Shown: positions 35,801 through 48,790 of the stretch, in pieces
How the letters are laid out: each line of letters opens with the position of its first letter
Numbering within the stretch: the first letter of the stretch is position 1
NCBI GenBank assembly: GCA_003993805.1
Contig: RSEF01000012.1
Location: forward strand, 8,224,265-8,288,264
Source of the DNA: Himantopus leucocephalus
Lineage: Eukaryota > Chordata > Aves > Charadriiformes > Recurvirostridae
Direction: 5' to 3'
DNA: 64,000 bases
Translations under genes and position numbers: made by a program
Notes under the pieces: model-generated
Told to the model about the DNA's origin: nothing
Databases searched by the model: none
What the model saw: only the letters and a program-made list of their open reading frames with translations

Positions 35801-38800
35801 TTATTTATTTAAAGTATCTCACCTTCAACAAATACTGTCTTTTTCACTGCTTGTTGTGCTTATTATCCTATCTCTCTAACTGAAGTCATAGTGCAGATGT
35901 AGAATCTAGCAGCTAAGTTCTACCTACAGATCCTGCAAGTTCCTTAGAGAACTCTGATCTAATGTGGCTGAGGCACAGCCAGCTTCTTTTTTTGGCGTGA
36001 TCCTAAAACATATGCATACACTTATATCCTAGGTAAAAGAACAGAGGCGTTCAGCATGTTTTTGAATTCTAATGGCTTTAAAGCATGCTTAATGCACAAA
36101 TGTGTGCCTTTTGTTTTATAATTTGAGTATCTATATTACTACTCTTGAATCCAAGAAATGTAAAATGCATAGTGGGTATTTAGGCTTGCTAGATTGTAGA
36201 TATCCCAAAATTTAAGTATTCTAAGAAAACGCCGGAAGTTACACAGCTTAATAGCTGCTCCTATGACTATTCTGTTGTTTTCTTCTGAGAATGGAAGCTT
36301 TGTGGCAAAAAGAAAAATATAGCTTTATCCTCTAAATATATAAGCCTGTGTTTAATAACATTCATGTGAGTAGCCTTAGTGAAGTCAATTGAAAATACTC
36401 CATTGTGTAGAATCTCTCATTATTTCCAAGATAGACTTCCCAGTTTTAAATGCATCTTAAAATGGAAAACATTAATGTAATGTAAATGACAGAATATTCT
36501 TAAACATACTTAATATGAAAATAGACAAACTTACAGACCTAATCATAAACTCAGTCAATTTCCTTTTACATTATTTTCAGTTCTTAGGTTTTATTCCTAA
36601 AGCAAATAATTCCAGTCTTTAATGTCTGTTTAATATATGTATGTGTTATCAGGTAAACAGCCTTGTGTTTCAAAGACTGTTGGTGTGAATGTTGACAATA
36701 TTGATATTTGCTGTTGCATAAACATGTGCAACAAGTTTTTTTTTTTTTTTTTTGGTATTCTACCTTTGTGGCCTTATTTGAAAAACACTGTTTATTTTAG
36801 CATTATCAAACCATTCCTGTTGCATCGGAAGTGTGACTTTTCCTATTGTAGACATAATTTGTAAGGAAATATTTGCTTAATATCATATTTTTTTCTGTTA
36901 TTCCTGAGCATTTAACTGACTTTATTCTGTGTCTTTAACTGTTAATCTCTTATAACTTATTTGCTATTATGTATAGGAAGGGGAAAGAAAGATAATAAGT
37001 GTCACACAGCGTTTACAAAAGCTTTCAATTTGAAGCAATGTCTTTAGTATGAACACACATATAAAAACATTAAAAAAAAAATTTTTATCAATATAACTTT
37101 TATGAACCTCTTATTTGTATTACTTTTGAGGATCACATGTGGTCTTTTCAATACCTGAATTCTAAGAGTTCTTTCTGCAAGGTCTGAAGCACCACAACAG
37201 GTCTCCATATTGATTCCTCATTCCCAAATTTTTTTAGTGATCCTAAACCTATCTTCCCTTCTTGCATGATGATACAAGAGTTGGTGTAACAAACTTCTGA
37301 AATAATACTTATCTTCGTGTTGCTTACTCTCACAATGGGGTCTGTTAGTCCAGAGTAAGTGAATAGAAAAAAATAAATGCACGCAATTATTCTATAAGAA
37401 AAATTAAGGTTTCTGTCAGAATCACAACTTGGTGTCATTAGCAAGCACACAATTTAAAAAAGTGTGGGTTTTTTTGGTGTGTGTTTTTTTTTTTTAATTA
37501 GATCATCACCTGCCTCCCATTTGATTGAATAATTTGGACCATAATTTGCTTTGTCAAGGGTTTGGTTTTTCTTGCTCATAAACAAGGCAGAAGAAATGTA
37601 GACTAGATGATAAATTAGCAATGTGAAGTTGCAAATGTGAATCAAACTACTTGCCTTACTTTTTATTGTGTGCAAATTGGATGTTCCATGAGCAAGGCAA
37701 ATGAAGTAGCAGCTAAGAAAAAGAAGCTTGGCTATTTAAATCACAACAGAGTTATATTATTTTTTACTTAAAATTTTTGTTAGTTTTTTCCTTTACCTTA
37801 CTATTTTATCTTTTAAAAGTAATTATAAAAATGGAAATGCAAACTGCATGATGTCCTCATTTGATTCTTTATATATGTTTTTAATGAATTATATTTCATT
37901 ATAGTGTAGTATTGCTAGAAAAAAATCTTTTTTAATATGTCTGGAACCATCTCTTCTGTCGTTCTTGAACTTCCAGGTGCTCTGTAAAGAAACTTTAAAA
38001 ATTAGGCTTTTGTCATTATTAAGTATAAAGAACCAACATATTGCTTAAAAGGGGAAGAAATGTGTCTTTTGTTGCCATTTAAAATTTAGAAATAATAGAA
38101 AGAACAAGACTGGTCTTCCAGTTTTTGCTAGAAAACTTTCAGGTTATCTTAGATCATGCTTATTTGTAAGCTCTAACTTTTTGATTGAAATAGAAAGGTA
38201 ATTAAATCTATAACAAAGGCAGTGTTTCTGTAAACTTTTAAGTAGTCATTCAAGTTAGGTGAATTTTGGCAAAAGCAAAGCAAAATTGTTCTATTCATTA
38301 GGCATAATTTTTAAGTTATCCTGAAGGATGGTGTATACTTTTAATTTTTTTCCCCAAAGGAGACTATTTTCATAAAAAATTAAGATTTATTTTTTTTTTT
38401 ACTGTTGTTTAATAGTCATTAAACTAAAAGTAGTGTTTGTCTGGCTAACCAGGTGCCTTAGAATAATCCTCCATAAAAGACTGGACTTTGTAAATGCAGG
38501 CTTGCATTAATAAGTGAGATTTCTTACCCAGAAAGAAATAAGATGCAAGTGATTAACAATTGCAGGATGGAAGGTGCAGTGAATACAGGCTAGGATACAG
38601 AATGTAGCACACAAGATACCTGCATACCTGCAAAGACTAAAATGTTAGGAATTTTCTCTCTGGAAAGTCAAAAGCTTGCCAAGGCTTTAGAAATGTCTCT
38701 GTATCCTGGGAAGGTCATCATGGTGCAGTAAAACTGAGAAGACTTAAAAAAACCTGAAGAGGTGCAGATGGTTTGGAATGTATGTGTTTCTATCCCTTAC

Positions 38801-40920
38801 CGCTTGTGATTCCTCCCCCCAATAAATAGGATCTTAATATTAAAAGTTGCAGAGAGAGATGGCTAGCAAGACAATGACACAATGAACTCAGGACCGTGAA
38901 CTTTGGTCAGTGAAAACTGAGGTATTTTACCCTGCATCTTTGGAACTTTACTTTTAAAAACCAGCATTAACAGTGTTTTTAATATTTTAAACAAAGGATG
39001 ATGCTAAACATCCCTGCTTCTGTTGATTGACCATTAAATCAGAATAAACTTGGATAGTGATGTATAGTCTACATTGGAAGATAACTCGTTTTGCAGGCTG
39101 TACTTGGATTTGGTTACCCAGAATTGGCAGATAACGCTGCCCTATAGTTTTTTATAAAGATATAGTATGTTCTCTGGCAAAACCAATGAAAATTAGACAT
39201 GATGATTCTACCATAGCTTGGCTATAGAAAGTTTTCTTTGCCTTTTTTAATGATCTATATTCACATCTGTAATATTTGATGCAACATAGAAATAATAACA
39301 AAAAAAATCTTAAATTGCTCACCTCCCTTAAGCACCTTAGAAACCCTAGGGAGGCTTTGTTATGTCACGTGCAGGAAGGAATTCTTTTAGTGGAAGTGTT
39401 AGAGATAAAATGTTAAGAATTAGTGTTTCAACAACAAAGAGAGACCTAATGTAGAAGTTACAAAGTAATGGATGTGTCAGTTGGTGAAGTTTAAATATTA
39501 CTTTTATTTAAAGCCCATTTCTAATTAATATTATGCTTTAAAAGTGTTTTAAAACGATTAAGTCTCTAACATTGTAATAAAGAGAAAAAGCCAGTGCATT
39601 GAAAAAAATGTACCTCTACTGAGAGTTAGCCTTATTTTTGAGTTTCACAGTTTTAAAGACAATTAAAAAGGTATTGTTGACTCTTCACTTCAATATACGT
39701 GATAGTAATATAATTGACAATCCTGATAATTCCGTGAACTGCTTTTTTTCCAAGAGTTTCTTATACTTCATTTTGAGCAAATATTTCCATTGCTGGAGTT
39801 TTCTGATCGCATGATAAGTATTAATTGCTGTCACTGCACCTGACAACATCAGAATGCCTGACAACTTTATTTTCCATTTGTGTCACTTAGGTGCATGTTC
39901 AGCAGCTATTCCTACTTTCTCCTTCATATGCTATTTCTTTTGTATGAAATAGAAATGAAAGGGAGGCAGGTGTGATGAACTATTCCTATGATGTGATAAA
40001 TGCCAATTCTTGCATTTAGCATTGATGTGAGTTCAGGGACATCGCCAACTTGCAAGATCAAAACAGACTTTGAAACTAGCTTTATACACAGCTACATATG
40101 TACTCATTTGTAACTAACTACAAGACAAAGTAGATAAACCAAGGCTTATTGAAAAATAAAAATAAATTTATTGTGCAGACCACAGTAAAACTTACATTTA
40201 GTGCAGATTCAGGACACTAAGGAACCTAAGTGAAGATGATGTTACTTCTAATGTTGTTGTGTATGTGTTTTTTTTTTTTTTTTTTCCAAACTTCCCAATC
40301 AGGCGTANAGTAGGAAGAAATGGGTAATTTTCTTTTTATGATTAAAAAATGGGGGGGAATAAGTAATTTATCAGTCTGAAGTGGTGAGCAGGAAAAAAGA
40401 ATACTTTGCCCTTTTGATAAAAACAATGTAGGGCTTGTACTAACCCCATATGAACCGGCATTTTGGACATTATCTTTTTGTTACTTTATTAAAATAAGAC
40501 ATGCTGTGCTGCTCAGAATAATGAAGAAAGGAAGCATAGTGTACAATAGATCTTGTTTCTCTGTATATAGTTTGCATCAGCTTGCTGGATTTTATTTTTT
40601 TAAATCAGCACAGGTAATAAAAAATATGCAAATAAAAGAATATTCTCTTTTAAGAGGCCATGTTGAGCTACTGTTAAAACAGCCAAAAACCATGGTAAAC
40701 CAAAAGAATGTGCCAGAAATATTTCTGGCTCTTGGTCACTACTTTAAATACATGTACATTCCTGGATTTCTCTGTACAGTAATGGGTTTTGTTGTGATAA
40801 GAGTATTTAAATGATTCCTTTATTGAAAAAAATAATCCTTACTGTTTGCCGGGATGTGTGTTTATGGAACAGAGCTTTTTCTGTGAGTCTCATTCCTGTT
40901 GTGGAGTCTCAAAATATATG
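32860..40920 (+). other. ERC2: Putative ERC2 intron 1, first part; no exon seen
   Basis: AT-rich DNA with several T-runs. No frame shows codon bias or known domains. A single ambiguous base (N) stands at 40308 just after a long T-run, a sign of poor local assembly. Confidence 0.5.
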
Positions 40921-41866
40921 AAATCGTAGAATAGCTTAGGTTAGACCTCTAAAAGTTATCTAGTCAACACCCCCTGCAATCTTCTCCAGGCTGAAGAACC
41001 CTGATTCTCTCAGCCTGTCCTCAGAGGAGAGGTGCTCCTGCCCTCGATCATCTTCATGGCCCTCTTCTGGAACCTCTCCAACAGGTCCATATCTTTCTTA
41101 TCCTGGGGGCCCCAGAGCTAGACACAGTACTCCAGGTGGGGTCTCACCAGAGCCAAATAGAGGGGCAGAATCACCTCCCTCGACCTGCTGGCTGTGCTTC
41201 TTTTGATGCAGCCCAGGATGCTGTTGGCTTTCTGGGCTGTGAGCACACATTGCTGGCTTGTGTCCAGCTTTTCATCCACCAGTATCCCCAAATCCTTCTC
41301 CTCAGGGCTGCTCTTAATCCATTCTCCACCCAGCCTGTATTGATACTGGGGGTTGCCCCGACCCAGGTGTAGTACCTTGCACTTGACCTTGTTAAATGTC
41401 ATGAGGTTCCCATGTGCCCACTTTGCAAGCTTGTCCAGGTTGCTCTGGATGGCATCCCCTCCCTCAAGCATGTCAACTGCACCACTCAGCTTGGCGTCAT
41501 CTGCAAACTTGCTGAGGGTGCACTTGATCACACTGTTGGTCATTGATGAGCTTACTAAACAGTACTGGTCCCAATANTGATCACACTGTCGGTCATTGAT
41601 GAGCTTACTAAACAGTACTGGTCCCAATACGGACCCCTGAGGGACACCGATCATTTGTCACCAGTCTCCATCTGGACATTGAGCCATTGACTACTACCCT
41701 CTGGATGTGACCATGCAACCAGTTCCTTATCCACTGAACAGTCCACCCATCAAATCCGTATCTCTTTGATTCAGAGAGGAGGATGTTGTGGGGACCTGTG
41801 TTAAGGGCCTTACAGAAGTTCAGGTAGATGACATCTGTAGCTCTTCCCTTGTCCACTGATGTAGTC
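40921..41866 (-). mobile_element. CR1 LINE, 5'-truncated (RT domain to 3' end)
   Basis: Read on minus from 41866, it starts inside RT at the [23 protein letters not shown] region. It continues through [32 protein letters not shown], the intact catalytic [11 protein letters not shown] box, [26 protein letters not shown] and the conserved C-terminal RT region ([23 protein letters not shown]). It then passes into a short 3' UTR ending at about 40921. Motif A reads [10 protein letters not shown], with asparagine in place of the expected aspartate, and the frame is broken, so it is dead. Its 3' UTR is only about 70 bp, against about 380 bp in the copy at 58986, so an internal deletion or a different subfamily is likely. 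A 52-bp duplication around an N lies inside it. Confidence 0.92.
41525..41629. repeat. 52-bp duplication flanking a single N (probable assembly error)
   Basis: 41525-41576 and 41578-41629 are the same 52 bases with one T/C difference, separated only by N at 41577. The usual cause is two overlapping contig ends abutted with a filler N instead of being merged. Removing 53 bases would restore one copy of this CR1 segment. Confidence 0.85.
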
Positions 41867-41870
41867 AAAA

Positions 41871-41924
41871 AGATGAGTCCTGGTGGAGAATATAGGAAGA
41901 TGAGTGCTGGTGGAAAGTATAGGA
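41871..41924. repeat. 27-bp tandem duplication beside the CR1 5' end
   Basis: Two adjacent 27-bp units start AGATGAGT and end AGTATAGGA or AATATAGGA, with a few differences. They begin about 4 bp from the 5' truncation point of the CR1 copy. Confidence 0.8.
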
Positions 41925-44900
41925 GCATTATCTTCTACATCATCTGTTATTTCTTCTTTTTTGTTGCTTTTGGTTTATATTTGGGGAGCTGTATAGTACT
42001 AAACAGTTTTAAACAATTTGGAAGCCATTGGGTGTTATAAAAATCGGATTGATAATTTCTGCACTTAGCTGTCACTATATGTTATGTGGGGAAGATAGCT
42101 CTAAGGAAGGAGTTCCCCTAAAGCTTTCGGTAGCATTACAAATGTTTGAGCTCTTGGCTGAATGCTAATATTGGCCAGTAGTTGTGCAAAGCTATTAAGT
42201 GTTTGGCTAATATCCAAACTTACTGCAGAGTAGGTGATTCTGGCCAGAGGAGGAGACACAGAAACTCTACTCCTGACAATTATGTTTAGAAAGCTCAGGG
42301 CTGATTTAGTCTTTTTTAATTATTTTTATCCCCTCCCCCCTCCTCCTAAACCAGTATTTTAGTGGCTGTTCTGGCCCCACTATGTCTGCCCATGCAGATG
42401 GTGTAAGTGGTCAGCACGTGAGACATATTGACACAGGGTCAGAAATGTTCAAGTACTGGTTATCAGCTGATGATAAGGAAACAGTAACACTGACCCTTAT
42501 GAAACTAATAGTGTGCCCTGGTCTGAGAAAAAAAAAAACCCAACCCCAAAAAACAGGAGAAGGAAGAAATCAAGTCTGTGTTCTTCACTCCAAATATTTG
42601 GCTGCTCTTAGTAATATGAAGAATGATTTCTGTATGGTTAAGATGATAATTTACATTTAGTAGTCAATGGGCTTCCTGAGCATAGTCTGAATATTTGCTT
42701 ATATTGTTTTCTGTCATGGGAATATCTCATGAGGAAAGGCTTGCTACATTTTGTTGTCTCTGGCCCTATATCTAGTTACTTAATTTTTTCTACATTTCTT
42801 GGTGTTTTCCAGCATAGTGTGATTTGATAATTTTTTTTCAATAAAGTTGTTAAATCTGCTCTGGAATTAGCCATGCTGAGTGCTGTCTAGCACCTGCTTG
42901 TTAGTGAAACCTCTAATGTGAAACTGGCGAGATCTCTGTATGCACTGTGGCTACATGCAGAATTGGTAACAAAGTTCAAACTGTTACCTTTTTATTTTTT
43001 AATGGTTTAGAATATCTGATCTGAGGCTGCTGGGCTGCTTAGGCCTAAACATTTTAAAGGAGAGACATGGAACATAGCAACATATTGTGATTTTTTTTTT
43101 TTTTTTTTTTTTNGAGGGAAAGAGGAATTTAATATTTTCATTAAAACTTACTCAGACACTACAGGCTTTTGTCTGGCAAGATCTAGTTTCCATTTTTTTT
43201 CTGAAATGTCACAATTCAGAGCTCAGGAAACAGACAAAATACTCCCCATTGTGTTCCGAGGCTAAACTACAATACCTCTACAAAATTTTTTAGACTTTTT
43301 ATGAAAAGATTGACAGACACAATGCAGAAAATTCTCATTTGCTTTGAACTTGGTGATGCTGATTTGTTTAAATAGATTAATGAAATTAATTGGTTTTCTT
43401 TTGGGCAGTGGTGGGTAAGAGTTTGTAACCAGTGAAAACCAGAAATTATGGGGTTCTGTGAAGACAGTATTTCAAGGAAACTGTGTAATTATATAAAATA
43501 TAGAAGTAATGCATTTTGAAAGTGACTGAGACAGACCTTCTATTAGCATCATATTAGAAGCTTATGTTTTAAGTCTTTGTAAAAATAAAGTTAAAAAGGC
43601 AAATAAAATGCAATGTGAGAGACTTAAGTGATGTGGATAATGTGAACCCATGATGTTATAACCTTTTGTGGGAAAATGCATGCAGTGAATCTGCAGTCTG
43701 TCCCAGAGCAGACTGACTGAATCCAGGTGACTTTTTTGTGTCAGAGAAGTTCTTAGGGGGATATAACCTTCATGAGTTGTACTGGAGCTCCTTTGTGCTT
43801 GCTAGTGCAACATTTACAGCTTCTGGGCTTTTATCAAGAGGGAGGGTTGGTCTCTCCAGTTGTGAGTATACTGTTCTTGTCTGTACAGCTCTCCCATCTT
43901 CCCCATAACATATGAGATTCTTTTGTTTCTGCTTGATTCCATTTATCTTTCTATCCACCGCTTACACTGTGGTGCATGAGGGTTACGCTGTGGTTCAGCA
44001 AAACCATCCTTGAAATATTGGGTGAAAAACAATTGCTTTAGAGTAATAATTTTTCCTCCCATAAATTAAAATAGCAATATAAAAGCAATTTTGTTTTCAA
44101 GATGGAATCGTCTGTATCTCACCGGCCCACTCTAAGTTCAACTGGAATGGCTCTGTGTCAGCAGGTTCTATGGGAAGATGGGAGAAGTGATCTCCTCTTC
44201 TTTTTCTCCAGGCAGTAGATGATGATCTGTGTGGCACTTGTTGAGGCCCTGAGGCAGTTATTGCTTCTTCATGTCTCCAATTCCTGATGTGTGGTGACAC
44301 ACAGTAAATCTTACTGAAGCTAGGAGGGCTCTGTGTATAAGCAGTAGAGTAGAAAATGATGTAGGTTCCTTTCACCCCTCTTCCATAAAGCAATGGTATG
44401 TAGTGTGTACTGTGTTTGAGACTTTTCACAGCCATAAAGGAAGGCTCGGGGTTTATCCTTAAAACGTATACACTTCCAAAAAGCACACATTCATGTGCTT
44501 TCCTTTTTCCAAGGTGTTTGCAAGAAAGCCAGTCTGTATAATTTAGGTTGTAGCAGGTAATGAATTGCAAAGGAAAATATAGATAAACTGTAAGAATTTA
44601 TTTAAATCAGGATTTTCAGCTTTTGGTTTGTGACCTATCCTTAGTAGCCCATGAAAGTAAGAAAACCAAGTGTATTGCCATTGTGCTTCCAATTATTACA
44701 TAGAGGTCTCCATCTTGATTAGAATATTTTAAGGGGGCAAAATAAAAATAATAATTGAAAATTCTGTGGAGGTAACAAAACACCACCAACCAAAAATATG
44801 TTACTTTTCTTTTCATGTTACTTTCAGAATTTTCCCAGGCATATGAAAGTTACAATGTTAAATCAGTATGCAAACATTATTATTAAAGTAGAAGTCCAGA

Positions 44901-47900
44901 GAGAGGTTAGCCTCCCTTTGGATGAGGGATGATAATTCCCTTTTTAGTAAGCCTCAGTGGTAAGCACTGGAGTGCTAAACAGGATAAAAGTGTTCTCTGC
45001 TTTGAGATGAGAACTTCTCAAAACCTCACATGAGTAAAGACAACATACCACAACTAATAAACTCTAAAAGGCAAAACAAATACCTAAAAGTACATATCAG
45101 AGATGTAAACAAAAGGCTAAGTAGGATATTAAGTGACTAAAAGGAAGAAGCATAAATTACTTATTTATCAGACTGTGGCAATGGAAAAGAAAAACAGTAA
45201 TGATATGAGATAAGGGTATCCTATACCTATATTTTTGAGGATCAACAAAGCTGCACCAACCTCCATCACCTGGCCATGAATCAGGTCTGCTGTATCTAAA
45301 AATATTTGATTGTGTCTAGTTTAAATTGACTTTGGCTGTTTATGCTAGCAATCTTAGTTTTTCACCAGGCCAGATTCCTGGGTGGGCGGGGCGAGAATTC
45401 TACCAGTCTAGAAGACAGTTGCTTTTTCTCAGGATCTGCCATGAGCCAGTGGAAAGAATGATCTCATTTGAGATCCTCTTTTAAGGAGCTACATAACTTT
45501 TTCAGGAAACTAGAAATATACAAGGATGGATTTCTCAGAGTGCATTATGAGTAATGTTATTTGGCCAGAGGATGGCTGGCACTTGAAAATTAGGATAAGT
45601 AATTGCATTGCCCCCAGTCACCATGAGATATGTTTTTTTTTATTGATAAATTCATTCAAGTTGAGATGGCAGAAAAGCTGCACTTTTTTTTTTTTTGTGG
45701 AGCAAGCTGTGGGTCATCTCTTGAATGCTGGATGACTACTGAAAAGGGGGGTAGGTTTAGATACTCATGATAAAATGACAAAATTTGAAAATGCATATCA
45801 GCAAGTTATATCTGGTTCCGTTAAATACGTGCACCTTCAGGCTGAATTCTGGAAGCTTTAAGAGGTTTTCATGGCTCAAGAAGTTGGATCAAGTTTTTGC
45901 CTCTAGAATTAAAAATATTCATGTTATCTTATAAGTCATGTGATCCTGAAGTAGAAAAGAGTTGCTAGAATGTAATTTTGAATCTATGCCTTCCTAAATA
46001 GTTAAAAACTACGTTTTCTCATTGAAGTAGGTACCCCTGCTTTGCTTTATGCATAGCTGAATTGTTTGTACATGGCAAAAGGTGGTAGTGTTTTATGACA
46101 GAATTACTAATCTTGTTCATATAGCTTGTATGGAACAATGTTATGTTAACTTGTTTGATCCATTTTGCCAAGGGCAATGTTTGCATTGAAATGAATGACT
46201 TTTAATGGAGCAGCCTGGGTGCAGTACTGAGTTCAATGTTTCCAAATTATCAATGTTGAATAAATACCACACTCTCTTATATTTTTGCCCAGCACCCATA
46301 GTGGCATTGTCATCAACATTTTATAGTAGTGTAGTGTAATGCCTTCCACTTCTAAATCTTGTGACCTCCTGTGAAAGAGGTGAAAATTCACAAGAACGGC
46401 CACTGTTGTGTAATAGTAGTTGGAACAAGTTGAAACATCTCAGCTAATTCAGATGTACACTGGTAACTTGAATTAAACAAAAATGCTTTAGACTGTCGGC
46501 TGTTAAAATTGATGAAAAGGTAGCATATACCAAGCGATTCCTAGGATTCATATAAGCCATGTGGTATATGCTTGTATGGGATAAAGAGGAGTCAGTGGAG
46601 AACTCTGCATGCTTCTTGTTTGCTGACATCATTAGTATCCGTAATGTTTTATGCTGATATTGTTGGTGAGGGTTTAATATACTCGAGCTTATTAATAAAT
46701 ATGACGTCAAATCATCTGTCTGCCTGCCCCTACCTCAACACCTTTCACAGCAAATGTGGAACAGATGTTTTAACACACTAGGAAATAATGTATCTATGGA
46801 TAATGAGGATGCCTTGAGGGTGTGGTTAAATATTACTGGATTTGACTCAGTCCAACTTTTGTTCTTCCTCAAGTTACCTTTGAAATAAATGGTACTAGAT
46901 GTGGTTAGTGACCACCAATTTAATTAATACGACAAATTTATTGAAATTATTAGATTTAAAAAAAAAATAAATCAGTGGGCCTGCCTAATCCTGAAGTCCT
47001 CTTGTGTGTTTATATTTATGCTGTGTAAAGTTAATAAACTTACTCGAAACTTGGTAAATGTATAATGATGGTATTGAAGAATTTGTAAACAGAGCATTGG
47101 TCCACATCTACCCGTTGTTTGGTTAAATAAATTACAAGGATAGTTTTATCAAAGCAATAATATGATATCCGTAGGAAAAAAAGAAAGAAAATTGTATTTC
47201 GCAAGCACTCCTTTTCTAAATGAAAACCTATATTATTGCCATGCAACCTTTTCCTGAGAAGCTTATTAACAACAAATATTAACAAGCCAGTACTTCACTG
47301 AACAAATAATACTGTGTTGTAATACACTGTAATTGTTTAGTAGGAAATACTCACTTGAAATAGCTTACTTTTATTGTTAATTTTTCTTAATAAATATGTT
47401 TTTACTGGTTACAGTCAAACTATTAGAAACACTGTTTCCTTCATCCTTTTTTCCTATCCAAAACCATCTTTGTTAATCCAAACGAAAACTAAAACTGCTG
47501 CCTATTTCCTTGTTCTGTCGTAATTAATCTAATATTACTGGAGAATATACAGAACTGCTGAATTGCTGCTTTTATACTCTCTGTTGAAAATATATCATCG
47601 TGGTTTGGGTAATTCTTAATGTCAACAACAGCTATTTTTTTTTTCCTTTATATTATTTCACATGGTCAGTCATTTAACTCCATTAACGTATCAGCTAAGA
47701 TATGGTTTTGGGCCCATGGTGTTCATTGCAACATAAAGCTTGTTATACTAAGTCAAAGTCAAGATATTTTCTAGCAAGAAGGAAATAAGTAGTTTTTTTT
47801 TCTTCTGAATGCAATTTGAAAATGCATCTTTAACTAGACATCCTAAACACAAAATGTACAGTATATTTCATTTTTAAAGTAATTATTCTAGGAAGTGGGT

Positions 47901-47987
47901 TACTTTATTTTCTGATATATACTGAATACTTGTAAACTTACTTTCCAAGATGAAAATTTACTTAATTTTATAATATCTTTTTTTCAG
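41925..47987 (+). other. ERC2: Putative ERC2 intron 1, last part; no exon seen
   Basis: AT-rich DNA with a single N at 43113 after a T-run of about 22. The longest non-CR1 frame is on minus at 44097-44570 (157 codons), which I do not recognise. The region ends in TATCTTTTTTTCAG, the acceptor of the first ERC2 coding exon. Confidence 0.55.
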
Positions 47988-48133
47988 GTCTCTGACTTCA
48001 GAGGAACAATAGATTTTTGCCTACTGGAAGAATGCAGTGAAACTGCCAATATTTCTAGCTGGAATAATAAATTTAATACTCAACTTTAGTGTTACTAATT
48101 TCTTACTAAATAGTACCTCAAAGTAGAAGAAAA
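47988..48133 (+). other. ERC2: ERC2 5' UTR portion of the first coding exon
   Basis: The polypyrimidine tract and CAG at 47978-47987 make a good acceptor, so 146 nt of leader precede the ATG. An in-frame TAA at 48107-48109 rules out an upstream extension of the protein. One tiny upstream frame exists: ATG CAG TGA at 48032-48040 (Met-Gln-stop), which could mildly lower or gate translation. Confidence 0.75.
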
Positions 48134-48790
48134 ATGTATGGAAGTGCAAGAACAATCAGCAACTTAGAAGGAAGTCCCTCCAGGTCTCCTCGTTTGCCAA
48201 GATCTCCTCGCCTGGGCCATAGGCGCACAAATAGTGGAGGAGGAGGGGGAACAGGTAAGACATTATCAATGGAGAACATCCAGTCCCTTAATGCAGCCTA
48301 TGCAACATCTGGACCAATGTATTTGAGTGACCATGAAGGTGTAGCTTCTACTACTTTCCCAAAGGGCACAATGACTCTTGGAAGGGCTACAAATCGAGCT
48401 GTGTATGGTGGTCGAGTCACAGCTATGGGGAGCAGTCCTAATATTGCTTCAGCTGGACTGTCACACACAGATGTCCTTTCGTACACTGATCAGCATGGAG
48501 GTTTGACCACATCTTCACACCATCACCACCATCAGGTTCCTTCTATGCTGAGACAGGTTAGAGATAGTACCATGTTAGACCTGCAGGCTCAACTTAAGGA
48601 ACTACAGAGGGAGAATGATCTTCTCAGAAAAGAACTAGACATTAAGGACAGCAAGCTGGGATCCTCCATGAATAGCATCAAAACTTTCTGGAGTCCTGAG
48701 CTAAAGAAAGAAAGAGTGTTGAGGAAAGAAGAAGCAGCCAGAATGTCAGTTCTGAAAGAACAAATGAGAGTTTCCCATGAAGAAAATCAG
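48134..48790 (+). CDS. ERC2: ERC2 (CAST/ELKS family) first coding exon, residues 1-219
   Basis: It encodes the N-terminus of ERC2 (CAST), a presynaptic active-zone scaffold that binds RIM, Bassoon/Piccolo, liprin-alpha and calcium-channel complexes. Recognisable parts are the Ser/Pro/Arg-rich head (MYGSARTISNLEGSPSRSP, then LPRSPRLGHRR), a glycine run, GKTLSMENIQSLNAAYA, AMGSSPNIASAG, a five-histidine run near residue 133, and the start of the long coiled coil from about residue 140 (LDLQAQLKELQRENDLLRKE). TISNLEGSPSRSP and the His run fit ERC2, not its paralogue ERC1. Ser45 (TLSMEN) is the site I remember as phosphorylated by SAD kinase in rodents. The exon is 219 whole codons and ends EENQ before the donor CAG|GTAAGT (48791). 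The frame reads a few codons into the intron before a stop. The full protein is about 950 residues, so the rest lies beyond the window. The ATG has A at -3. Confidence 0.97.
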
